17,858 nucleotides of DNA from an uncultured Oscillospiraceae bacterium (GTDB taxonomy: Bacteria; Bacillota; Clostridia; Oscillospirales; Oscillospiraceae): contig CAJUNA010000003.1 in NCBI GenBank assembly GCA_910587645.1, positions 1 to 17,858 of the forward strand. The letters run 5' to 3'. Positions within the stretch are counted from its first letter, which is position 1. Each line of letters begins with the position of its first letter. Both the position numbers and the translations under genes were made by a program. Of this stretch, positions 5,043-10,311 are shown piece after piece. The notes below the pieces were generated by a model. It saw only the letters and a program-made list of their open reading frames with translations. It made no database searches and was not told where the DNA came from.

Positions 5043-5615
5043 TTAATGCAGGCGGTAGACCTTGTTTCTGTACTTGACGGCGTAGGTGCCGCTGTACTTG
5101 CTGACCGTGACGTCGGCCTCGCAGATGCGCTTGACCTTGAACTCCCGGCGGATGATACGCTTGGCAATCTCCATGGCCTTGGCGGTAATATCCTCGGCTT
5201 TGCTGGTCTGCCACTTGGCGGCGTACCGCTTGTACTTCAGTTCCTGGGCGGCGGTGGCTTCCTCCATAGTCCCGTAGAACTTCCCGTGGCAGCGATCCGC
5301 GCCGATTTCGTAGAACCGCTCCCGGCTGAAGATGTCAAGCTTGGTGTTCCAAAGAGTGTGGTAGTCGTTTTCGCTGTTGGGGATAACCTCGCTGTCCGCC
5401 CGGCCCACGATGATTTCCAAACCGTTCAAGGGGTTGTCGAAGCTTCCGAAGAAAGCATCGACCATGATACGGATAACCTCGTTGCCGTTGGTGAGGTCGA
5501 TGTGTGCGTAGTCGCCCTGGCTGCCGCTCATTGTCCGGGTGTTGATGGTGTAGCCTTTCGACAGGTACTCGGTAACAGTGGCGGTGTACTTCTTGTTGAT
5601 GTCGGTATAGTTCAT
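5043..5615 (-). CDS. Hypothetical accessory protein of mobile element
   Basis: 190 residues. The ATG at 5615 (minus strand) follows a strong GGAGGT (5630-5625) at about 9 nt. The N-terminal half has alternating polar and hydrophobic stretches (KKYTATVTEYLSKGYTINTR, GDYAHIDLTNG). The C-terminal part is helical and basic (ITAKAMEIAKRIIRREFKVK) and ends in YRNKVYRLH. There is no signal peptide, membrane segment or catalytic motif I can name. The gene is driven by a consensus-like promoter that mirrors the promoter of the divergent HTH gene, so the HTH protein very likely controls it. Confidence 0.75.
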   Translation of the reverse strand: MNYTDINKKYTATVTEYLSKGYTINTRTMSGSQGDYAHIDLTNGNEVIRIMVDAFFGSFDNPLNGLEIIVGRADSEVIPNSENDYHTLWNTKLDIFSRERFYEIGADRCHGKFYGTMEEATAAQELKYKRYAAKWQTSKAEDITAKAMEIAKRIIRREFKVKRICEADVTVSKYSGTYAVKYRNKVYRLH

Positions 5616-5677
5616 CTTCGTGACCTCCTACAAAATTGTCGATTTAATGTTAAGTAGTGTCGTGTTGTTGTGAGCAT

Positions 5678-5706
5678 ACGATACCACAAGGCTGTCGCTT
5701 TGTCAA
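5678..5706 (-). promoter_or_regulatory. Promoter for the 190-residue minus-strand gene
   Basis: On the minus strand TTGACA (5706-5701), a 17-bp spacer and TATCGT (5683-5678). The leader to the ATG at 5615 is about 55 nt. Confidence 0.7.
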
Positions 5707-5737
5707 CAGTTATTTTCGATTTTTCACAAAAAAGTTT

Positions 5738-5766
5738 TTGACAAATCGACATCCTTGTGGTATGGT
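5738..5766 (+). promoter_or_regulatory. Promoter for the HTH regulator gene
   Basis: TTGACA (5738-5743), a 17-bp spacer and TATGGT (5761-5766). The transcript should begin near 5773, directly at the AAGGAGGT ribosome-binding site, so the leader is very short. Confidence 0.7.
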
Positions 5767-5786
5767 ATGGTCAAGGAGGTGGCACT

Positions 5787-6005
5787 ATGATTTCATACAA
5801 GCCGCTGCAACATACCCTTATCGAGAAGGGCGTAAAAAAAATGGAGCTGGTCAAGATGGTCGGAATGAGTAATTCGACACTCAACAAGCTCAACAAAAAT
5901 CAGTATGTCGCTCTGGAGGTCATAGAGCGAATTTGTCTGGCGCTGGATTGTCCCATTGAAGCCGTGGCGAGGATAGAAAAAGACCCGGATGAATCCGGTC
6001 ATTGA
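5787..6005 (+). CDS. Cro/CI-type HTH transcriptional regulator
   Basis: 72 residues. The ATG at 5787 follows AAGGAGGT (5773-5780). The protein is essentially one small XRE/Cro-CI helix-turn-helix domain: residues 18-37 hold the HTH (KMELVKMVGMSNSTLNKLNK) and residues 42-60 the last helix (LEVIERICLALDCPIEAVA). This matches the compact YozG-like type. It is transcribed away from the two minus-strand genes, and its promoter carries the shared operator, so autoregulation and repression of the divergent unit are likely. The Cys-containing small gene starts 12 bp after its stop and is probably co-transcribed. Confidence 0.85.
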   Translation: MISYKPLQHTLIEKGVKKMELVKMVGMSNSTLNKLNKNQYVALEVIERICLALDCPIEAVARIEKDPDESGH

Positions 6006-6017
6006 AAGGAGAAGCCA

Positions 6018-6194
6018 ATGGAAAAAGGAGTATGTGGTGCTGAAGGCCCAGGATGGCCTTGGTGCGTAGATTGTATCCACCAAAACACGGAATACATTGG
6101 GCGAAAAACATCAAGTGAAATAGAATATGACGGACGGCAATGCCTCCTCGGATATAGGTGGGAAGAAGGTGCGCCATACCCAGAAGATTTTTAG
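6018..6194 (+). CDS. 58-residue Cys-containing small protein
   Basis: The ATG at 6018 follows AAAGGAGAAG at about 6 nt, and the frame ends at the TAG at 6192-6194. The sequence has Cys6, a CVDC pair (Cys16 and Cys19) with His21 next to it, and Cys42. It is rich in Gly, Trp and Pro at the start (EGPGWPWCVDC). The Cys/His set could bind a metal. It lies 12 bp behind the HTH gene on the same strand and is followed by a terminator, so the two probably form one transcript. No family is recognised. Confidence 0.6.
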   Translation: MEKGVCGAEGPGWPWCVDCIHQNTEYIGRKTSSEIEYDGRQCLLGYRWEEGAPYPEDF

Positions 6195-6244
6195 AAAAAA
6201 AGCAAGAGACATCCGATCATAAAGACTGAATGCCTCTTGTTTTG
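6195..6244. terminator. Bidirectional terminator between convergent small genes
   Basis: CAAGAG (6203-6208) pairs with CTCTTG (6234-6239). The plus strand continues with TTTTG. On the minus strand the stem is followed by seven Ts. It separates the gene ending at 6194 from the minus-strand HTH gene ending at 6256. Confidence 0.65.
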
Positions 6245-6255
6245 TGGAGCATGGC

Positions 6256-6519
6256 TTATTCCTTGGGCGGCTGCTCGTGCAGGGGAGCACCACTGCGCGA
6301 CTTCACGGGGGTGTCCTCGTCTGGATGGTAGACAAGGAGATCTGTCAAATCGCAATCCAGCGCCTTGCATATCAGCTCGAAGTGCCGGAGGTTTATGCGG
6401 TCTGTCAGCTCGTTGTAGTAGTCGCCTATTGTGGAGACTCTTATCCTTGTCTTTCGGGCTAAGTCCGTTTGCGACCACCTGCGCTTGCCAAGCTCGGTGG
6501 ACAGTAAACTCCTAATCAT
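6256..6519 (-). CDS. XRE-family HTH transcriptional regulator
   Basis: 87 residues. The ATG at 6519 (minus strand) follows AAAGGAG at 8 nt. The HTH occupies residues about 14-38 (WSQTDLARKTRIRVSTIGDY), with a following helix ELICKALDCDLTDLLVYHPD, the usual XRE layout. A Pro/Ser/charged tail of about 20 residues ends in HEQPPKE. It and the protein encoded at 5787 share the LDC-plus-short-helix ending and may be an opposing pair like CI and Cro; that is inference. The upstream region contains a GTGAT/ATCAC inverted repeat that could be its operator. Confidence 0.85.
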   Translation of the reverse strand: MIRSLLSTELGKRRWSQTDLARKTRIRVSTIGDYYNELTDRINLRHFELICKALDCDLTDLLVYHPDEDTPVKSRSGAPLHEQPPKE

Positions 6520-6597
6520 AGCCGTGTTCTCCTTTACGGTAGAATATAACCATAATTTTGTATTTTTGCACGAATTTGTCAGGAAAACACATATATA

Positions 6598-6610
6598 GTG
6601 ATTTTATCAC
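6598..6610. promoter_or_regulatory. Inverted repeat GTGAT-TTT-ATCAC, possible operator
   Basis: A perfect 5-bp inverted repeat around three Ts lies about 80 bp upstream of the minus-strand HTH start, in an AT-rich stretch (6540-6625). Size and place suit an XRE-regulator operator. No clear consensus promoter is seen for the HTH gene, although TATATT (6548-6543, minus strand) could be its -10. Confidence 0.35.
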
Positions 6611-6638
6611 AGAAATCGTTATGAAGCAGACATAATAA

Positions 6639-6677
6639 GGCCGCTACCCTGGATTCTTCCAGAGCAGCGGCCTTTTT
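6639..6677 (+). terminator. Intrinsic terminator with no obvious upstream gene
   Basis: GGCCGCT (6639-6645) pairs with AGCGGCC (6666-6672), and CTGG (6649-6652) pairs with CCAG (6659-6662) inside. TTTTTC follows. There is no plus-strand gene between 6256 and 6639, so it either insulates the next gene or ends a short unannotated RNA. Confidence 0.7.
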
Positions 6678-6687
6678 CATTTGTCTG

Positions 6688-6696
6688 TGGTATAAT
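6688..6696 (+). promoter_or_regulatory. Extended -10 promoter for the 52-residue gene
   Basis: TGG directly precedes TATAAT (6691-6696), giving an extended -10. No good -35 is visible. It follows the terminator at 6639-6677 and lies 42 bp before the ATG at 6739. Confidence 0.55.
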
Positions 6697-6738
6697 GACT
6701 TACCGGCTTTGCCGAATCAAAATTTGAGGAGAACTGTT

Positions 6739-6897
6739 ATGCGAAGGGACACTATCAAACTTGATGTGGGCTTAATTCCGAACTATGTAAGGGACAATCT
6801 CGCTGCAGCAACTTTAGAATTCATGAAACGAATTTTGGAACAGCCTGGGGGCAGAGAAATGTTGGACACAAAAATGACACAGAGGGCAAAAAAATAG
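6739..6897 (+). CDS. 52-residue hypothetical protein at the element edge
   Basis: The ATG at 6739 follows TGAGGAG at about 7 nt. An in-frame ATG at 6709 lies too close to the -10 and lacks a ribosome-binding site. The peptide starts MRRDTIKLDVGLIPNYVRDN and continues with a basic helix (EFMKRILEQPGGREML) and a Lys/Arg-rich end (QRAKK). There is no membrane segment. It is the last gene before the chromosomal ribosomal-protein operon. The function is unknown. A small DNA-binding or excision factor would suit the position, but nothing in the sequence proves that. Confidence 0.55.
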   Translation: MRRDTIKLDVGLIPNYVRDNLAAATLEFMKRILEQPGGREMLDTKMTQRAKK

Positions 6898-6918
6898 GGG
6901 GAGAAGTGGGCAATATCC

Positions 6919-6969
6919 TTGACCCCAAAATTAACCTCAAACTTTCGTTTTAACCTCATTTTAACCCCA
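6919..6969. repeat. Four short direct repeats TTRACCYCA at the element/chromosome junction
   Basis: TTGACCCCA (6919), TTAACCTCA (6931), TTAACCTCA (6950) and TTAACCCCA (6961) lie in the same orientation. Iterated 9-bp sites next to a mobile-element boundary resemble arm-type integrase or excisionase sites. The rest of 6898-7018 shows no gene. Confidence 0.5.
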
Positions 6970-7018
6970 ACGATGCTGGTTTCTTTTTGCTTCATTTTAT
7001 CAAGTTTTGCTAAAAGAG

Positions 7019-7051
7019 AAAACCCCGAGACCGTTGCGGCTCCGGGGTTTT
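7019..7051 (-). terminator. Terminator of the rplM-rpsI operon
   Basis: AAAACCCC (7019-7026) pairs with GGGGTTTT (7044-7051), with further pairing inside. On the minus strand the stem ends in GGGGTTTTCTC. It lies just after the rpsI stop codon. Confidence 0.85.
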
Positions 7052-7060
7052 GATGGAATA

Positions 7061-7465
7061 TCAACGCTTGGAGAACTGGGGCGCGCGACGGGCCGCTTTG
7101 AGGCCGTACTTCTTGCGCTCCTTCATCCGCGGGTCGCGAGTAAGCAGCCCGGCCTTTTTAAGGACGGGGCGGTTGTCATCGCTGGCCAGCAGCAGGGCGC
7201 GGGAGATACCGTGGCGCAGGGCGCCGGCCTGTCCGCTGACGCCGCCGCCCTTCACGGTAGCAACGATATCGACCTTCCCCTCGTTAGCGGTAGCGACCAG
7301 GGGTTGGCGGACGATCATCTTAAGGGTATCGAGACCGAAATACTCTTCGATATCACGGCCATTGATCGTGATAGCGCCGGTGCCGCCGGGATAGACCTGG
7401 ACGCGGGCGACAGAGGACTTTCTACGGCCGGTGCCGTACAGATAGGGCTTTTTAGACTGATACAT
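7061..7465 (-). CDS. rpsI: 30S ribosomal protein S9 (uS9)
   Basis: 134 residues, close to the usual bacterial length. The ATG at 7465 (minus strand) follows GGAGGT. Family features include YGTGRRKSSVARV near the N-terminus, GGGVSGQAGALRHGISRAL in the middle, DPRMKERKKYGLKAARRAPQ, and the conserved C-terminal end QFSKR that reaches the ribosomal P site. It is the second gene of the operon, 14 bp after rplM. Nothing is truncated, so the neighbouring mobile element has not damaged it. Confidence 0.98.
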   Translation of the reverse strand: MYQSKKPYLYGTGRRKSSVARVQVYPGGTGAITINGRDIEEYFGLDTLKMIVRQPLVATANEGKVDIVATVKGGGVSGQAGALRHGISRALLLASDDNRPVLKKAGLLTRDPRMKERKKYGLKAARRAPQFSKR

Positions 7466-7479
7466 ATTCCTCTACCTCC

Positions 7480-7908
7480 TTATTCGGCGTACAGCTCAGG
7501 CTTCTGGGCCTGCTGCTCATGGGTTTCGCCGGCATAGACGTGCAGGCGCTTGAGGGAATCCTTCGTGATGACGTTGCGGGGCATCATGCCGCGCACAGCC
7601 ACGCGCATAGCCAGCTCAGGCTTCTTTTCCATCATATCCTTGTACTTGGTCTCTTTGAGGCCGCCCACCCAGCCGGAGTGGGTGCGGTACATTTTCTGTT
7701 CCAGCTTTTTGCCGGAGAGGGTAGCCTTGGAAGCGTTAATAACGATCACGTTATCACCGCAGTCGGCGTGGGGGGTGTAGGTAGGCTTACGCTTACCGCG
7801 CAGCAGGTCGGCAACAACGACGGCGGTGTGGCCCAGGGGCTTGCCGGCGGCGTCCACGACGTACCACTTGCGGACGATATTGCCCTTATTTGCCATAAAA
7901 GTGGACAT
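7480..7908 (-). CDS. rplM: 50S ribosomal protein L13 (uL13)
   Basis: 142 residues, normal family length. The ATG at 7908 (minus strand) follows AAAGGAGAT at about 9 nt. Family motifs include RKWYVVDAAGKPLGHTA, LRGKRKPTYTPHADCGDNVI, VINASKATLSGKKLEQKMY, RTHSGWVGGLKE, AVRGMMPRN and RLHVYAGETHEQQAQKPE. L13 is an early assembly protein of the 50S subunit. It is first in the rplM-rpsI operon, preceded by an L13-leader-type stem and a strong promoter, which suggests autoregulation by ribosomal protein binding. Confidence 0.98.
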   Translation of the reverse strand: MSTFMANKGNIVRKWYVVDAAGKPLGHTAVVVADLLRGKRKPTYTPHADCGDNVIVINASKATLSGKKLEQKMYRTHSGWVGGLKETKYKDMMEKKPELAMRVAVRGMMPRNVITKDSLKRLHVYAGETHEQQAQKPELYAE

Positions 7909-7932
7909 TGGCTTGCATCTCCTTTAGATATC

Positions 7933-7991
7933 CTTCCTTCGATCACGAAAGAACAGGAGGATCAATCCTGCTTTCTCGTTATCGAAGGAAG
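7933..7991 (-). ncRNA. L13 leader (ribosomal protein leader structure upstream of rplM)
   Basis: On the minus strand CTTCCTTCGAT (7991-7981) pairs with ATCGAAGGAAG (7943-7933), 11 perfect pairs. Inside are an interrupted stem GAAAG/CTTTC and an apical CAGGA/TCCTG. Its place, 25 nt upstream of rplM, and its shape fit the Firmicute L13 leader, thought to be a feedback site for L13. The structure is seen directly; the family assignment is by position and form. Confidence 0.7.
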
Positions 7992-8042
7992 CCTTGTATT
8001 TTTGCTCGAAATCAGGTACAATGACCTCAGCGAACAGATATA

Positions 8043-8072
8043 TTTATAGCACACTCCGGCCCGCATTGTCAA
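8043..8072 (-). promoter_or_regulatory. Promoter of the rplM-rpsI operon
   Basis: On the minus strand TTGACA (8072-8067), an 18-bp spacer and TATAAA (8048-8043). A start near 8036 would put the whole L13 leader at the 5' end of the transcript. Confidence 0.75.
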
Positions 8073-8177
8073 CATTGTTTTTATTTAGCAGATAGAATAC
8101 TCTTTAAAACTCTTGTTTTCTTTGATTTTCTCCTGATATCTCTCGCCTTATTTTCATAATTCCGGAAGGAGCGGCCC

Positions 8178-8903
8178 ATGCAGCATATATTATCCTTAGT
8201 CCGCCGGTGCGTGGAGGACTACAATATGATAGAGGAAGGCGAGACGGTAGCGGTAGGCGTCAGCGGCGGGAAGGACTCGGTATTGACGCTGGCGGCACTG
8301 GCGAAGCTACGGGAATTTTACCCCAAGCGGTTTGACGTCACGGCCTTGACCATAGACAGCGGGACGCCAGGGACGGATTTCACGCCCATTGCCCGGCTGT
8401 GTGCGGAATTAGGGGTAACGTATCAACGCATACCGGTCCCGATTTACGAAATCGTATTTGTCTGCCGGAAGGAGAAGAATCCCTGCTCCCTGTGCGCGAA
8501 GCTCCGCCGAGGCGCATTAAGCACGGAGATGAACCGTTTAGGCCTTAAAAAGATTGCCTTAGGGCATCATTACGATGACGCGGTAGAGACCATGGTCATG
8601 TCGCTGTTTTTGGAAGGGCGGATCGGCTGTTTCCAGCCTGTGACTTATTTGGACCGCAGCCAGGTCACGCAAATCCGTCCTCTGTTATATGTACAGGAGC
8701 GGGAAGTACGGGGCGCGGTACGGCGTCTAAACCTCCCTATCGTGAAAAACCCATGTCCCGCCAACGGGACAACCAAGCGGGAGGAGACAAAGGCGCTTCT
8801 TCTCCAATTGGAGAAACAGTTCCCGCAATTAAAAAAGAAAATATTTGGCGCAATACAGCGGTATCCGTTATACGGGTGGAGCTTGGAGGAAGAACAGCGA
8901 TAA
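8178..8903 (+). CDS. TtcA-family tRNA thiolation protein (PP-loop ATPase)
   Basis: 241 residues. The ATG at 8178 follows GGAAGGAG at about 8 nt. Residues 29-34 are the PP-loop SGGKDS, which binds ATP to adenylate the tRNA base. Cys103 and Cys106 (NPCSLC) together with Cys193 (NPCPANGTTKRE) fit the three cysteines that hold the [4Fe-4S] cluster in TtcA-type enzymes. GHHYDDAVET, around residue 134, is also typical. TtcA makes 2-thiocytidine at tRNA position 32; Firmicute relatives of this length may have another thiolation target. It is divergent from rplM, with no clear promoter visible between. Confidence 0.88.
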   Translation: MQHILSLVRRCVEDYNMIEEGETVAVGVSGGKDSVLTLAALAKLREFYPKRFDVTALTIDSGTPGTDFTPIARLCAELGVTYQRIPVPIYEIVFVCRKEKNPCSLCAKLRRGALSTEMNRLGLKKIALGHHYDDAVETMVMSLFLEGRIGCFQPVTYLDRSQVTQIRPLLYVQEREVRGAVRRLNLPIVKNPCPANGTTKREETKALLLQLEKQFPQLKKKIFGAIQRYPLYGWSLEEEQR

Positions 8904-8944
8904 TCTTTCCCGCCTTCGGCTTGCGGGGGCGGATCCGATAAAAC

Positions 8945-8971
8945 AAAAAAGCCGCCCCACAAGGACGGCGG
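8945..8971 (-). terminator. Terminator-like hairpin oriented for the minus strand
   Basis: CCGCC (8952-8956) pairs with GGCGG (8967-8971); on the minus strand a GGCTTTTTTGTTTT tract follows. Its direction is opposite to both flanking genes and there is no minus-strand gene here, so it may be chance or a relic. Confidence 0.35.
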
Positions 8972-8982
8972 AAAGGGAACTC

Positions 8983-9660
8983 ATGTTTACCGGCTACTCA
9001 GAAAAAACAATGGATTTTATGTGGGGGATTCGGCTTAACAACAACCGTGACTGGTTTACCGCCCACAAGGAGGAATACCTCCAACATCTCTACCAGCCCA
9101 CCATGGCCTTAGGCCAGGAGGCCTACGAAAAATTTATGGACAAGTTCCCCAAATTGGGATTAAACCTCCATGTCTGCCGCATTTACCGCGATGCCCGCCG
9201 CCTCCACGGCCAAGGCCCCTATAAAGACCACCTCTGGCTGACCATCCGCCCCGACAACGATATCTGGAGCCAACAGCCCGTCTTCTGGTTCGAGATCACG
9301 CCGGAGGAATGGAGCTATGGCGTAGGCTTCTGGAACGCTGGGGCGCAAACTATGGCCGCTATGCGCCGCGATATAGACCAGAACCCCAAACGGCTGGAAA
9401 AGCTTGTGCGCCGGATGCAAAAGGATGGCCGTTTTTCCGTCCAGGGAACCGATTATGCCCGCAAAAAGGGGGAAACCACCAAGCTGCTGGCGGATTGGTA
9501 CAACAAAAAGGACATCTCCGTAGGCCGCTACAACCCTGCGGACGAGACGCTCTTTACCCCGGAATTGGTAGATATCCTGGTAGACGGCTACACGTTTTTG
9601 GAGCCATATTACCAATATTTTAAATCTTTCTCCAAAGCTGGCCTGGAGGATCTGAAATAG
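8983..9660 (+). CDS. DUF2461 family protein
   Basis: 225 residues. The ATG at 8983 follows GGAAAGGGAA. The frame is open further upstream, but that stretch runs through the previous gene's 3' end and a hairpin. Family features are visible along the length: F-x-W-x-IRLNNNRDWFTAHKEEY (residues 13-30), then RIYRDARRLHGQGPYKDHLW (about 67-86), then FWFEITPEEWSYGVGFWN, and a C-terminal LEPYYQYFKS. The family is widespread and its biochemical role is unknown. It lies 79 bp after the TtcA-like gene on the same strand; co-transcription is possible. Confidence 0.85.
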   Translation: MFTGYSEKTMDFMWGIRLNNNRDWFTAHKEEYLQHLYQPTMALGQEAYEKFMDKFPKLGLNLHVCRIYRDARRLHGQGPYKDHLWLTIRPDNDIWSQQPVFWFEITPEEWSYGVGFWNAGAQTMAAMRRDIDQNPKRLEKLVRRMQKDGRFSVQGTDYARKKGETTKLLADWYNKKDISVGRYNPADETLFTPELVDILVDGYTFLEPYYQYFKSFSKAGLEDLK

Positions 9661-9710
9661 CCCCGGTCTCACTGCAAACACGTGCAAAATTTGCATTAGG
9701 GCTTTATTTT
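9659..9710 (+). terminator. Probable weak terminator after the DUF2461 gene
   Basis: AGCCC (9659-9663) pairs with GGGCT (9699-9703), enclosing the near-perfect TGCAAA/TTTGCA repeat (about 9683-9695). TTATTTT follows. The outer stem overlaps the TAG stop codon. Confidence 0.45.
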
Positions 9711-9731
9711 CTATAATAACTGTGCTATAAT
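9703..9731 (+). promoter_or_regulatory. Putative promoter for the adhesin leader
   Basis: TGC precedes TATAAT (9726-9731), giving an extended -10, with a poor TTTATT -35 at 17 bp. A second TATAAT lies at 9712-9717. A start near 9738 would give a leader of about 575 nt containing both riboswitches. Confidence 0.55.
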
Positions 9732-9737
9732 TAGAAC

Positions 9738-10083
9738 TAACTTAACTACAATACGATCCGAATGCGCAGCAAAAGGTAAATTCTGTTGCGGGATGGCCGG
9801 GAAAACCAGGCGGCTTGTAGGATGTCCCCTGTTCTCTGTTGCCAGGTTGGAGAGCGGCTGACATAAATTCCCCAGCAAACCCCAGCAATTTTGGCGGAAA
9901 GGAGGGCCTGCTGTGACAGGCATCGGACGGCGCAAAACCGTCCGGCTCCGTCTCCTGCGCTGCGCACACTTGGGCGGGGAGGCAGAGGAAGGAACGGACA
10001 AGACAGTCCGCATGACAATTGAATGCGAATACCTTTGAATTGGGCAAACCGCAAACAATTTTTTTCAAGCGAAGACCATTTTT
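9738..10083 (+). other. Unassigned structured leader segment
   Basis: No credible reading frame is found here on either strand. Several hairpins are visible: GCCTG/CAGGC near 9905-9921, CGGACGG/CCGTCCG near 9924-9944, TGCGC/GCGCA near 9955-9966, and CGGAC/GTCCG near 9995-10010. A tandem CCCCAGCAAA repeat lies near 9869-9889. A weak AATTG/CAATT stem followed by Ts (about 10038-10065) could end a separate RNA. It may be part of the adhesin leader or an independent ncRNA; it matches no class I recognise. Confidence 0.4.
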
Positions 10084-10162
10084 TGGCAAACCACGGGAAA
10101 CCGTGGGACGCAAAGCCAGAGGCTGGGGGGCGAACTTTTCGCTCTATGCTCGTTCGGCTGCA
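10084..10162 (+). ncRNA. Cyclic-di-GMP-I (GEMM) riboswitch aptamer 1
   Basis: It shows the class I pattern GGCAAACC, a stem CCACGG-GAAA-CCGTGG with the GNRA tetraloop, the hallmark GGACGCAAAGCCAGAGGCT, and a second hairpin ending TATGCTCGTTCGGCTGC that supplies the tetraloop receptor and closes the aptamer. The closing P1 helix is short and bulged, so this aptamer may be weaker than the next one. Confidence 0.93.
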
Positions 10163-10163
10163 A

Positions 10164-10263
10164 CCGGCAAACCAGTGGAAACGCTGGGACGCAAAGCCAG
10201 AGGCTGCGGCGCCGGGAAGCTGTCTTCGCAGTGCTTCCCACGCTATGCTCGATCGGCTGCCGG
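10164..10263 (+). ncRNA. Cyclic-di-GMP-I (GEMM) riboswitch aptamer 2
   Basis: The P1 helix is perfect: CCGGCA (10164-10169) with TGCCGG (10258-10263). Within it are a CCAGTG-GAAA-CGCTGG stem with GNRA tetraloop, the same GGACGCAAAGCCAGAGGCT core as aptamer 1, a longer second hairpin (GGGAAGC/GCTTCCC), and TATGCTCGATCGGCTGCC. It lies one base after aptamer 1 and 49 nt before the adhesin start codon. Confidence 0.95.
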
Positions 10264-10299
10264 ATCCTTTGCATCCGAACTAACCCCGCAAAGGAAGGG
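10261..10299 (+). promoter_or_regulatory. Predicted riboswitch expression platform (translational)
   Basis: Two exclusive foldings are visible. TCCTTTGC (10265-10272) can pair with GCAAAGGA (10288-10295), covering the adhesin ribosome-binding region. Alternatively CGGAT (10261-10265) pairs with ATCCG (10273-10277), which puts CCTTTGC in a loop and frees that region but uses bases of the P1 helix of aptamer 2. No T-run terminator follows. This suggests control of translation, with ligand-bound P1 favouring the closed state. The logic is inferred from pairing only. Confidence 0.5.
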
Positions 10300-10311
10300 A
10301 AAATTGATTGC

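Larger units (their letters stand above)
5675..5769. promoter_or_regulatory. Mirrored promoter/operator pair: 32-nt inverted repeat across divergent promoters
   Basis: The arm at 5675-5706 is the reverse complement of the arm at 5738-5769 at 29 of 32 positions. Each arm contains a whole promoter: -35 TTGACA, a 17-bp spacer and a -10 (TATCGT or TATGGT). The spacers share CGACA-CCTTGTGG. Identity through the spacers, not just the hexamers, points to a shared operator, most likely bound by the HTH protein encoded at 5787. The word AAATCGAC (5743-5750) also recurs in inverse form at 5638-5645. Confidence 0.75.

Noticed and set aside
4875..5657. 260-codon plus-strand frame opposite the 190-residue gene
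   Set aside because: The minus-strand gene has a strong ribosome-binding site and promoter; this frame has neither.
6709..6738. Earlier ATG for the 52-residue gene
   Set aside because: The ATG at 6709 lies 12 bp after the -10 and has no ribosome-binding site, whereas 6739 has TGAGGAG.
9738..10083. Cobalamin riboswitch, 6S RNA or RNase P RNA
   Set aside because: I looked for their conserved cores and did not find them, so the segment is left unassigned.
9711..10113. Minus-strand frames of 102-123 codons before the adhesin
   Set aside because: Three frames overlap each other with no ribosome-binding sites and low-complexity Cys/Pro/Ser composition. The region looks like structured RNA.
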